DNA of 64,000 bases. Source: Pseudomonas capsici. GTDB lineage: Bacteria; Pseudomonadota; Gammaproteobacteria; Pseudomonadales; Pseudomonadaceae. A program made the position numbers and the translations under genes. This document shows positions 37,415 to 44,815 of this stretch, piece by piece. The notes beneath the pieces were generated by a model. That model was given only the letters and a program-made list of their open reading frames with translations, did not search any database and had not been told where the DNA came from. Each line of letters opens with the position of its first letter. Within the stretch, counting starts at the first letter, position 1. Where the stretch lies: contig NZ_JAFGZD010000016.1 in assembly GCF_017165765.1 (NCBI RefSeq), forward strand, positions 58,358-122,357, in the 5' to 3' direction.

Positions 37415-38785
37415 ATGCAGCTTTCTTCGCTCACTGCGGTTTCCCCTGTTGATGGCCGCTACGCCGGCAAAACCCAGGCCCTGCGCCGTATTTTCAGCGA
37501 ATACGGCCTGATCCGCTTTCGCGTGATGGTTGAAGTTCGCTGGCTCCAGCGCCTGGCAGCTCACCCGCAAATCAGCGAAGTACCGCCGTTTTCCGCAGAA
37601 GCCAACGCCATTCTCAATGCACTGGCCGAAGACTTCTCCGTGGAACACGCCGAGCGCGTGAAAGAAATCGAACGCACCACCAACCACGACGTCAAGGCCG
37701 TGGAATACCTGCTCAAGGAACAGGCTGCCAAGCTGCCCGAGCTGGACAAGGTCAGCGAGTTCATCCACTTCGCCTGCACCAGCGAAGACATCAACAACCT
37801 GTCCCACGCCCTGATGCTGCGCGAAGGTCGCGACAACGTGATGCTGCCGCTGATGCGCCAGATCGCCGATGCCATCCGTGAACTGGCCCAGCGCTTCGCC
37901 GACGTGCCGATGCTGTCGCGCACCCACGGCCAGCCAGCTTCCCCGACCACCCTGGGCAAGGAACTGGCCAACGTCGTCTATCGCCTGGAGCGCCAGATCG
38001 CCCAGATCGCCGCAGTCCCCCTGCTCGGCAAGATCAACGGTGCGGTCGGCAACTACAACGCGCACCTGTCGGCCTATGCAGACATCGACTGGGAAGCCAA
38101 CGCACGCGCCTTCATCGAAGACGAGCTGGGCCTGGGCTTCAACCCCTATACCACCCAGATCGAACCGCACGACTACATCGCCGAGCTGTTCGACGCCATT
38201 GCACGCTTCAACACCATCCTGATCGACTTCGATCGCGATATCTGGGGTTACATTTCCCTGGGCTACTTCAAGCAGCGCACCATTGCCGGTGAAATCGGCT
38301 CGTCGACCATGCCGCACAAGGTCAACCCGATCGACTTCGAAAACTCCGAAGGCAACCTGGGCATCGCCAACGCACTGTTCCAGCATCTGGCGAGCAAACT
38401 GCCGATCTCCCGCTGGCAGCGCGACCTGACCGACTCCACTGTGCTGCGCAACCTGGGCGTGGGCTTTGCCCATAGCGTCATTGCCTACGAAGCCAGCCTC
38501 AAGGGCATCGGCAAGCTGGAACTGAACGAACAGCGTATCGCGGCCGATCTGGACGCATGCTGGGAAGTTCTGGCAGAGCCGATCCAGACCGTCATGCGCC
38601 GCTACAACATCGAAAACCCGTACGAAAAACTGAAAGAGCTGACACGTGGCAAGGGCATCAGCCCTGAAGCACTGCAAACTTTCATCGACGGCCTGGACAT
38701 GCCAGCCGAGGCCAAGGCCGAGCTGAAGAAGCTGACCCCGGCCAATTACATCGGCAATGCCGTGGCACAAGCCAAGCGCATCTGA
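37415..38785 (+). CDS. purB: Adenylosuccinate lyase
   Basis: A 456-residue fumarase-superfamily enzyme acting twice in purine synthesis (SAICAR to AICAR, adenylosuccinate to AMP). The superfamily signature is GSSTMPHKVNPIDFEN with the flexible catalytic-loop serine. FIHFACTSEDINNLSHALM and RTHGQPASPTTLGKE are also conserved. The ATG at 37415 gives the E. coli length; the longer open frame upstream overlaps hflD. Confidence 0.97.
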   Translation: MQLSSLTAVSPVDGRYAGKTQALRRIFSEYGLIRFRVMVEVRWLQRLAAHPQISEVPPFSAEANAILNALAEDFSVEHAERVKEIERTTNHDVKAVEYLLKEQAAKLPELDKVSEFIHFACTSEDINNLSHALMLREGRDNVMLPLMRQIADAIRELAQRFADVPMLSRTHGQPASPTTLGKELANVVYRLERQIAQIAAVPLLGKINGAVGNYNAHLSAYADIDWEANARAFIEDELGLGFNPYTTQIEPHDYIAELFDAIARFNTILIDFDRDIWGYISLGYFKQRTIAGEIGSSTMPHKVNPIDFENSEGNLGIANALFQHLASKLPISRWQRDLTDSTVLRNLGVGFAHSVIAYEASLKGIGKLELNEQRIAADLDACWEVLAEPIQTVMRRYNIENPYEKLKELTRGKGISPEALQTFIDGLDMPAEAKAELKKLTPANYIGNAVAQAKRI

Positions 38786-38804
38786 CCTGCAGCAACTTTT
38801 GCAC

Positions 38805-38829
38805 ACGCCCGGCTGTGCCGGGCGTTTTT
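38805..38829 (+). terminator. Terminator of purB
   Basis: Perfect 9-bp stem ACGCCCGGC / GCCGGGCGT, loop TGT, followed by a U-run. Confidence 0.85.
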
Positions 38830-38846
38830 ATTTCAAGGGCTTACAA

Positions 38847-40013
38847 ATGAATCCTGATATTCCTCTTCAACTTCTGGGTGGCATGAGCGCGCGTGTTTTC
38901 CTGCGTGACTACTGGCAGAAAAAGCCCCTCCTGATCCGTCAGGCGATGCCGGATTTCCAAAGCCCGATCGATCCCGACGAACTGGCCGGCCTTGCCCTGG
39001 AAGAAGAAGTCGAATCCCGACTGATCATCGAAAACGGCGAGCGTCCATGGGAACTGCGCCGCGGTCCGTTTTCCGAAGACGACTTCAGCAAGATGCCGGA
39101 ACGCGAATGGACCCTTCTGGTCCAGGCCGTGGATCAATTCGTACCTGAAGTCAGCGAATTGCTGGAAAACTTCCGCTTCCTGCCAAGCTGGCGCATCGAC
39201 GATGTCATGATCAGCTACGCCGCGCCGGGCGGCAGCGTCGGTCCGCACTTCGACAACTACGACGTCTTCCTGCTGCAAGGCCATGGCAAGCGCCACTGGC
39301 AGATCGGCCAGATGTGCGACGCCGAGAGCCCGCTGCTGCAGCACGCCGACCTGCGCATCCTCGCAGACTTCCAGACCACCGACGAGTGGACCCTGGAGCC
39401 CGGCGACATGCTCTATCTGCCACCGCGCCTCGCCCACTGCGGCGTTGCCGTGGATGACTGCCTGACCTACTCGGTGGGTTTCCGCGCCCCGAGTGCCGCC
39501 GAAGTCCTGACCCACTTCACCGACTTCCTCAGCCAGTTCATCCCGGATGAAGAGCGCTACACCGACGCCGACGCACAGCCTGTCAGCGATCCGCACCAGA
39601 TCCAGCACGACGCCCTCGATCGCCTCAAGGCGCTGCTGGCCGAGCACATGAGCGACGAACGCCTGCTGCTGACCTGGTTCGGCCAGTTCATGACCGAGCC
39701 TCGCTACCCGGAACTGGTCACTGGCCCCGAACTGGAAGAAGAAGACCTGCTCGACAGCCTGGAACAGGGCGCAGTTCTCATTCGTAACCCGAGCGCACGT
39801 CTGGCCTGGTCTGAAGTTGATGACGATCTGCTACTGTTCGCCAGTGGCCAGAGTCGTCTTCTGCCAGGCAACCTGCGCGAATTGCTTAAACTGATTTGTG
39901 CGGCCGATTCGCTGCACAGCGAAAACCTCGGCCAATGGTTGGCCGATGAAGAGGGACGCAATCTGATTTGCGAACTCGTAAAACAAGGAAGCCTGGGATT
40001 TGCCGATGAATAA
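38847..40013 (+). CDS. roxA: Ribosomal oxygenase RoxA/YcfD (50S L16 arginine hydroxylase)
   Basis: A 388-residue JmjC-type 2-oxoglutarate/Fe(II) dioxygenase. The iron ligands are His134 and Asp136 in GPHFDNYD and His197 in LPPRLAHCG. The C-terminal part is the dimerisation and winged-helix region. The E. coli homologue hydroxylates an arginine of ribosomal protein L16. The start codon lies shortly after the purB terminator. The stop overlaps the start of the acetyltransferase gene. Confidence 0.9.
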   Translation: MNPDIPLQLLGGMSARVFLRDYWQKKPLLIRQAMPDFQSPIDPDELAGLALEEEVESRLIIENGERPWELRRGPFSEDDFSKMPEREWTLLVQAVDQFVPEVSELLENFRFLPSWRIDDVMISYAAPGGSVGPHFDNYDVFLLQGHGKRHWQIGQMCDAESPLLQHADLRILADFQTTDEWTLEPGDMLYLPPRLAHCGVAVDDCLTYSVGFRAPSAAEVLTHFTDFLSQFIPDEERYTDADAQPVSDPHQIQHDALDRLKALLAEHMSDERLLLTWFGQFMTEPRYPELVTGPELEEEDLLDSLEQGAVLIRNPSARLAWSEVDDDLLLFASGQSRLLPGNLRELLKLICAADSLHSENLGQWLADEEGRNLICELVKQGSLGFADE

Positions 40014-40428
40014 AATCACTGTATCCGTCGCGGACTGGCAGAAGAATAACGCCGATATCCGGCGTATTCGTGAAGCCGTGTTCATTTCCGAGCAATCGGT
40101 ACCACCGGAACTGGAATGGGACTCGGAGGATAGCGACGCCATACATTTTCTGGCCCGCGAAGGCGATTATGCCGTCGGTACGGCACGCCTGCTGCCAGAC
40201 GGCGAGATCGGTCGTCTGTCGGTCCTCAAGGACTGGCGCGGCCTGAAAGCCGGAGAAATGCTGCTGACAGCCATCCTCGAGGAGGCACAGACACGCGGCC
40301 TGAAGCAACAGAAGCTCAGTGCGCAGGTCCAGGCCGTTGCGTTCTACCAGCGCTTTGGTTTCACCGTGGTCAGCGACGAGTTTCTCGAAGCCGGCCTGCC
40401 TCACGTCGACATGGTGCGTCAGGCCTGA
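40006..40428 (+). CDS. GNAT-family N-acetyltransferase
   Basis: A 140-residue ElaA/YjcF-like acetyltransferase. It has an N-terminal REAVFISEQSVPPELEWD segment and the acetyl-CoA strand and loop GEIGRLSVLKDWRGLKAGEM, then AVAFYQRFGFTVVSDEF. It is translationally coupled to roxA (overlapping ATGAATAA), suggesting joint expression. The substrate is unknown. A modification linked to ribosomes is possible but is only context inference. Confidence 0.88.
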   Translation: MNKITVSVADWQKNNADIRRIREAVFISEQSVPPELEWDSEDSDAIHFLAREGDYAVGTARLLPDGEIGRLSVLKDWRGLKAGEMLLTAILEEAQTRGLKQQKLSAQVQAVAFYQRFGFTVVSDEFLEAGLPHVDMVRQA

Positions 40429-40473
40429 TCCAGAGCATTTTGTAGGCGCTTTTCAAGGCACTACATGAGGTTG

Positions 40474-40531
40474 CGCCCCGTCATTTTCCTGCGGCATGAC
40501 TATGCTGAAACAGGAAATGCCGGGGCGTTTT
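40474..40531 (+). terminator. Terminator of the roxA-acetyltransferase pair
   Basis: Long hairpin: CGCCCCG (40474-40480) pairs with CGGGGCG (40521-40527), and ATTTTCCTG pairs with CAGGAAAT inside it. TTTT follows on the plus strand. Confidence 0.65.
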
Positions 40532-40615
40532 GCCATCTGCCAGTTCAACTTGTACCCACCCCTGGCCGACAAAGTGGCACACTCGGTTTTTACGCGCCCA
40601 TCGCGGAGATTGGAC

Positions 40616-41356
40616 ATGTTGTTACGCACCCTGCTCACCTCATTGCTTGTCGCATTCAGTACCTGCACGCTGGCAGCCACCGAAATCGTCCCGCTCAACT
40701 ACCGCACCAGCGCAGATCTGCTGCCGGTCGCCAAGTCCTTCCTGGGAGCGGACGGCTCGGTCAGCGCCTACGGCAATCAACTGATCGTCAATGCAGAATC
40801 GCGCAAGATCGAAGAACTTCGCGCCCTGATCTCGCAACTGGATACTGCACCCAAGCGCCTGCTCATCAGCGTCGACACCAGCGACAGTGCGGCCCGCACC
40901 AGTAACGGCGCCAATCCTTCACGAATCATCAGCTACGGCACCTCCAGCCGCGACGGCGGTGTCCAGCAGGTACAGGCCACCGAAGGCACGCCAGCCCTGA
41001 TCCAGACCGGCCAGAGCGTCCCGTTGACCACCACCCGTACGGACGGTTACGGCTATCCGCAGAGCAATACCGAATATCGCAATGTCACCCAGGGTTTCTA
41101 TGTCACGGCCAGCGTCACCGGCGACATCGTCCATCTGAACATCAGCACCAATCGTGACCGCCTGAGTCAGGAGCGCCCGGACGCCATCAAGGTCCAGAGC
41201 ACCGACAGTCAGGTCAGCGGTCGCCTCGGCGAATGGATCACTCTTGCAGCCTCGAGCGATCAATCCGTGGCCGATCAGCGCGGCATTGCCCAGCGCTACT
41301 CCACCCAAGGTCGCGACGACATGACTCTGCGGGTCAAGGTAGAAAGCCTCGAATAA
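40616..41356 (+). CDS. Exported protein with secretin N1/NolW-like domain
   Basis: A 246-residue protein with a signal peptide (residues 1-20, ending TCTLAA). Residues about 22-85 (EIVPLNYRTSADLLPVAKSF, then YGNQLIVNAESRKIEELRAL and QLD) match the short N domains that secretins of type II/IV systems use to form periplasmic rings. The secretin pore domain is absent. The C-terminal half is beta-rich with RIISYGTSSRDGG and TQGFYVTASVTGD. Start 40616 has GGAG seven bases upstream. It stands alone. It may be a secretin-ring-interacting or cell-envelope protein; the true role is unknown. Confidence 0.75.
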   Translation: MLLRTLLTSLLVAFSTCTLAATEIVPLNYRTSADLLPVAKSFLGADGSVSAYGNQLIVNAESRKIEELRALISQLDTAPKRLLISVDTSDSAARTSNGANPSRIISYGTSSRDGGVQQVQATEGTPALIQTGQSVPLTTTRTDGYGYPQSNTEYRNVTQGFYVTASVTGDIVHLNISTNRDRLSQERPDAIKVQSTDSQVSGRLGEWITLAASSDQSVADQRGIAQRYSTQGRDDMTLRVKVESLE

Positions 41357-41371
41357 CCGGCAATGGCACGC

Positions 41372-41394
41372 AGCCCAGCACCGGCGGGGCTTTT
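41372..41394 (+). terminator. Weak terminator after the secretin-N-like gene
   Basis: AGCCC / GGGCT stem with a ten-base loop followed by TTTT; short but correctly placed. Confidence 0.4.
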
Positions 41395-41465
41395 CGTGAC
41401 CATACGGTCGTATCCAGAGAGAAATGTAGTGAATCTAAAAAAGCACTACAAAACGTTTGACGGGT

Positions 41466-41551
41466 AAAAAAGAGCGAGGCATGATTGCCTCGCTCCCGCT
41501 AATCGGAGGCCTTCAAAAAGCCTCAGGATCGACGCTCTAAGCCTGAGCCGA
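41466..41551 (-). ncRNA. Candidate small RNA upstream of aceA
   Basis: On the minus strand a perfect 10-bp terminator stem (GAGCGAGGCA / TGCCTCGCTC, 41472-41495) runs into six U residues, with no minus-strand gene before it. Upstream of it the sequence folds further: CTCAGG pairs with CCTGAG, GAGGC with GCCTC, and ATCGG near the 5' end pairs with CCGAT. A promoter-like pair, TTGTCA (complement of 41581-41586) and TATCGA (complement of 41558-41563) with a 17-base spacer, would start a transcript near 41551, giving about 86 nt. The 5' end is inferred. Confidence 0.5.
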
Positions 41552-41557
41552 TTCCTG

Positions 41558-41586
41558 TCGATACCGCCCACAAGGCAGTTTGACAA
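41558..41586 (-). promoter_or_regulatory. Putative sigma-70 promoter of the sRNA candidate
   Basis: TTGTCA-N17-TATCGA on the minus strand, correctly spaced and about seven bases from the first predicted stem. The -35 box deviates at one base and the -10 at two bases from consensus. Confidence 0.4.
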
Positions 41587-41863
41587 GGTTACGACTGGAA
41601 CGAAGTTGTCCCAAGGGACGGAAACGTTGACGGTTGATCGGACAGCTCTTGCGAGCGAAGCACAAAGGCATCCACGAGCCCGAGTGCTCACTCAGGCCAT
41701 CCGGACCTTCTCCCTCCCCTCTTGAACCCTTCGCTCACCCGTCGTCACCGCGCCCATTGCAGACCTCCGGGCAGCGAGCAGCCATCTACCGTGCCCTCGA
41801 TAAACGAGGCGTTTTGGCGGAGCAGGATCTTCCAACCAAAACCTGACAATGAGGTTTATCTCC
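41587..41863. other. Right part of the gene-free region before aceA
   Basis: About 280 bases that must contain the aceA promoter and leader. No supported gene. A minus-strand frame of 81 codons crosses the sRNA candidate but has no ribosome-binding site and contains the terminator, so I do not call it. Confidence 0.5.
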
Positions 41864-43189
41864 ATGGCACTGACACGCGAACAACAAATAGCGGCTCTCG
41901 AGAAAGACTGGGCTGAAAATCCGCGCTGGAAAAACGTGACCCGTACCTATTCTGCTGCTGATGTCGTCCGCCTGCGTGGCTCGGTTCAACCTGAACACAC
42001 CTTCGCAAAAATGGGCGCAGACAAGCTCTGGAATCTGGTCACGCAAGGTGCCAGGCCGTCTTTCCGTCCGGACAAGGACTTCGTCAACTGCATGGGCGCC
42101 CTGACCGGCGGCCAGGCGGTACAGCAGGTCAAGGCAGGCATACAGGCGATCTACCTCTCGGGCTGGCAGGTGGCCGCCGATAACAACTCTGCCGAATCCA
42201 TGTACCCCGACCAGTCGCTGTACCCGGTGGACTCGGTCCCGACCGTGGTCAAGCGCATCAACAACTCGTTCCGCCGCGCAGACCAGATCCAGTGGAAAGC
42301 CGGCAAGAACCCGGGCGATGAAGGCTATATCGACTATTTCGCTCCGATCGTGGCCGATGCCGAGGCAGGTTTTGGCGGCGTGCTGAATGCTTATGAGCTG
42401 ATGAAAAGCATGATCGAAGCCGGCGCAGCGGGCGTGCACTTCGAAGACCAGCTGGCATCGGTCAAGAAATGCGGCCACATGGGCGGCAAAGTGCTGGTCC
42501 CCACCCAGGAAGCCGTGCAGAAACTGGTGGCCGCTCGCCTGGCCGCCGACGTCGCCGGCGTACCGACCATCATTCTGGCCCGGACCGACGCCAACGCCGC
42601 CGACCTGCTGACCTCCGACTGCGATCCTTACGACAAACCTTTCGTCACCGGCACCCGCACTCAGGAAGGCTTCTACAAGGTGCGCGCCGGACTGGATCAG
42701 GCCATCTCCCGCGGCCTGGCTTACGCGCCCTATGCGGACCTGATCTGGTGCGAAACGGCCAAGCCGGATCTGGACGAAGCACGCCGCTTCGCCGAAGCCA
42801 TCAAGAAGGAATACCCGGATCAGTTGCTCTCCTACAACTGCTCGCCTTCCTTCAACTGGAAGAAGAATCTGGACGATGCCACCATCGCCAAATTCCAGCG
42901 TGAGCTCTCGGCCATGGGCTACAAGCACCAGTTCATCACCCTGGCCGGCATTCACAACATGTGGCACAGCATGTTCAACCTGGCGCACGACTATGCCCGC
43001 AACGACATGACCGCCTATGTGAAGCTGCAGGAACAGGAGTTCGCCGACGCCGCCAAGGGCTACACCTTCGTGGCTCACCAGCAGGAAGTGGGCACCGGCT
43101 ATTTTGACGACATGACCACCGTGATTCAGGGCGGCACTTCATCGGTTACCGCATTGAAAGGCTCCACCGAGGAAGAGCAGTTCCACTGA
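41864..43189 (+). CDS. aceA: Isocitrate lyase
   Basis: A 441-residue glyoxylate-shunt enzyme splitting isocitrate into succinate and glyoxylate. The catalytic cysteine is Cys203 in KKCGHMGGK, and the loop residues NCSPSFNWKKNLDD are present. It is the short, E. coli-like form, not the about 530-residue form of P. aeruginosa. The start follows GAGG at nine bases; the frame stays open 15 bases upstream. It competes for isocitrate with Icd and Idh, encoded 10 kb to the left. Confidence 0.96.
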   Translation: MALTREQQIAALEKDWAENPRWKNVTRTYSAADVVRLRGSVQPEHTFAKMGADKLWNLVTQGARPSFRPDKDFVNCMGALTGGQAVQQVKAGIQAIYLSGWQVAADNNSAESMYPDQSLYPVDSVPTVVKRINNSFRRADQIQWKAGKNPGDEGYIDYFAPIVADAEAGFGGVLNAYELMKSMIEAGAAGVHFEDQLASVKKCGHMGGKVLVPTQEAVQKLVAARLAADVAGVPTIILARTDANAADLLTSDCDPYDKPFVTGTRTQEGFYKVRAGLDQAISRGLAYAPYADLIWCETAKPDLDEARRFAEAIKKEYPDQLLSYNCSPSFNWKKNLDDATIAKFQRELSAMGYKHQFITLAGIHNMWHSMFNLAHDYARNDMTAYVKLQEQEFADAAKGYTFVAHQQEVGTGYFDDMTTVIQGGTSSVTALKGSTEEEQFH

Positions 43190-43213
43190 TTTGCGAAGCT
43201 GCTGAAAAGACCA

Positions 43214-43244
43214 ACAGGTCGCCCCTTCGGGGCGGCCTGTTTTT
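43214..43244 (+). terminator. Terminator of aceA
   Basis: GC-rich stem ACAGGTCGCCCC / GGGGCGGCCTGT with a three-base TTC loop and a following U-run. Confidence 0.88.
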
Positions 43245-43644
43245 CTATCCGGGCACCCTGCATTGATCCGGGACAAGCTTTGATGCGGTGGGTGGTGATA
43301 CAACTGTAATGCCCCAACTAAAACAGAACAGGAGCAGCAAACACCCCGGCAAACTAAAAAGGCTCATTCAAATGATATCAATTATCATTCAAATTTCCTT
43401 TTATTGCTTTTCCCTATTAAGAAAAATAAATGGTTAAAACCTTGGCAATGCCCAGCCTGCAAGCCCTGCAGCCATTCACGCCCCCGGATTCCGATTAATT
43501 CATTAAATAATTTTGATGTAGAAAATTTACTTGCCAAGTATTTGCACATAAAATCAATCCGATGCTCCCTCTGCGACATATCGTCACGGACTCACTCTTT
43601 ATCAAGCACAGAGACCTTTGCTCTCTATTCCAAGGACTGCCAGC
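43245..43644. other. AT-rich region upstream of nuoA
   Basis: About 400 bases with the Fur-like site and the nuo promoter. From a TTG at 43404 a frame encodes WLKPWQCPACKPC and later IKSIRCSLCDISSR, two cysteine pairs like a small zinc ribbon. It has no good ribosome-binding site and runs far into nuoA, so it is either a decayed gene or chance. No other content is supported. Confidence 0.45.
43371..43389. promoter_or_regulatory. Fur-box-like palindrome upstream of the nuo operon
   Basis: AATGATA-TCAAT-TATCATT has perfect seven-base arms. Its central 15 bases match the Fur 7-1-7 consensus TGATAATNATTATCA at 12 of 14 defined positions. It lies in an AT-rich stretch about 255 bases before nuoA, on the promoter side of the operon. 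Confidence 0.55.
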
Positions 43645-44058
43645 ATGACCGAAACGACAGGTTTGATTGCCCACAACTGGGGCTTCGCCATTTTCCTTCT
43701 CGGTGTTGTCGGTCTTTGTGCCTTCATGCTCGGTCTCTCAAGCCTGCTGGGAAGCAAGGCCTGGGGCCGCAGCAAGAACGAACCTTTCGAATCCGGCATG
43801 CTGCCTACCGGCAGTGCGCGCCTGCGACTCTCCGCAAAATTCTATCTGGTCGCGATGCTCTTCGTGATCTTTGACATTGAAGCCCTTTTTCTCTTTGCCT
43901 GGTCTGTGTCCGTCCGCGAAAGCGGCTGGACCGGATTCGTCGAAGCACTCGTTTTCATAGCAATTCTGTTGGCAGGTCTTGTCTACCTATGGCGGGTTGG
44001 AGCGCTGGATTGGGCTCCTGAAGGTCGCCGTAAACGGCAAGCGAAGCTAAAACAATGA
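43645..44058 (+). CDS. nuoA: NADH-quinone oxidoreductase subunit A
   Basis: A 137-residue membrane subunit with three membrane segments at the hinge between the arms of complex I. It has the conserved loop NEPFESGMLPTGSARLR and acidic residues in VIFDIEALFLFAW. The start has AAGGA eight bases upstream. First gene of the complete nuoA-nuoN operon, all on the plus strand. Confidence 0.96.
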   Translation: MTETTGLIAHNWGFAIFLLGVVGLCAFMLGLSSLLGSKAWGRSKNEPFESGMLPTGSARLRLSAKFYLVAMLFVIFDIEALFLFAWSVSVRESGWTGFVEALVFIAILLAGLVYLWRVGALDWAPEGRRKRQAKLKQ

Positions 44059-44068
44059 GGCTTTGGCG

Positions 44069-44743
44069 ATGCAATACAATCTCACCAGGATCGACCCGGA
44101 TGCTCCTAATGAGCAGTATCCAATCGGCAAACGGGAGACCGTTTCCGATCCGTTAGAAGATCAGGTCCACAAAAACATCTACATGGGCAAACTTGAAGAC
44201 GTGCTGAACGGCGCGGTCAACTGGGGGCGTAAAAACTCCCTGTGGCCGTACAACTTCGGCCTGTCGTGTTGCTATGTGGAAATGACTACCGCCTTCACGG
44301 CGCCCCACGACATCGCCCGCTTCGGCGCCGAAGTCATCCGGGCATCGCCGCGTCAGGCGGATTTCATGGTTGTTGCCGGGACCTGCTTCATCAAGATGGC
44401 ACCGATCATCCAGCGTCTCTACGAGCAAATGCTTGAGCCCAAGTGGGTCATCTCCATGGGTTCGTGCGCCAACTCCGGTGGCATGTACGACATCTACTCT
44501 GTGGTGCAGGGCGTGGACAAGTTCCTTCCTGTCGATGTGTACGTGCCCGGCTGCCCGCCCCGCCCAGAGGCATTTCTGCAAGGCTTGATGCTGCTGCAGG
44601 AATCCATTGGCCAGGAGCGTCGCCCTCTTTCCTGGGTCGTCGGCGATCAAGGCGTGTATCGCGCCGAAATGCCGTCGCAAAAGGAACAGCGCCGCGAACA
44701 GCGCATCCAGGTCACCAACCTGCGCAGCCCCGACGAAGTCTGA
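44069..44743 (+). CDS. nuoB: NADH-quinone oxidoreductase subunit B
   Basis: A 224-residue peripheral-arm subunit holding iron-sulfur cluster N2 next to the quinone site. The cluster ligands are the tandem cysteines in GLSCCYVEM, the cysteine in MGSCANSGGMYD and the one in VPGCPPRPEA. Start MQYNLTRIDPDAPNEQYPIG matches the genus; a TTG six bases earlier is possible. Confidence 0.97.
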   Translation: MQYNLTRIDPDAPNEQYPIGKRETVSDPLEDQVHKNIYMGKLEDVLNGAVNWGRKNSLWPYNFGLSCCYVEMTTAFTAPHDIARFGAEVIRASPRQADFMVVAGTCFIKMAPIIQRLYEQMLEPKWVISMGSCANSGGMYDIYSVVQGVDKFLPVDVYVPGCPPRPEAFLQGLMLLQESIGQERRPLSWVVGDQGVYRAEMPSQKEQRREQRIQVTNLRSPDEV

Positions 44744-44746
44744 TCC

Positions 44747-44782
44747 AGCCCGTTCTTCTTATAAAAAAGACAAGAACGGGTT
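44747..44782 (+). promoter_or_regulatory. Hairpin between nuoB and nuoCD
   Basis: AGCCCGTTCTT pairs with AAGAACGGGTT (11 pairs, one G-U) around an A-rich 14-base loop. No U-run follows. It fills most of the 72-base gap inside the operon and may mark mRNA processing or slow transcription rather than end it. Confidence 0.5.
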
Positions 44783-44815
44783 GATTCTGTACGTTGACCG
44801 AAGTGATTGAGACCT

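Noticed and set aside
41446..41691. 81-codon minus-strand frame before aceA
   Set aside because: No ribosome-binding site, cysteine- and arginine-rich random content, and the sRNA candidate's terminator lies inside it.
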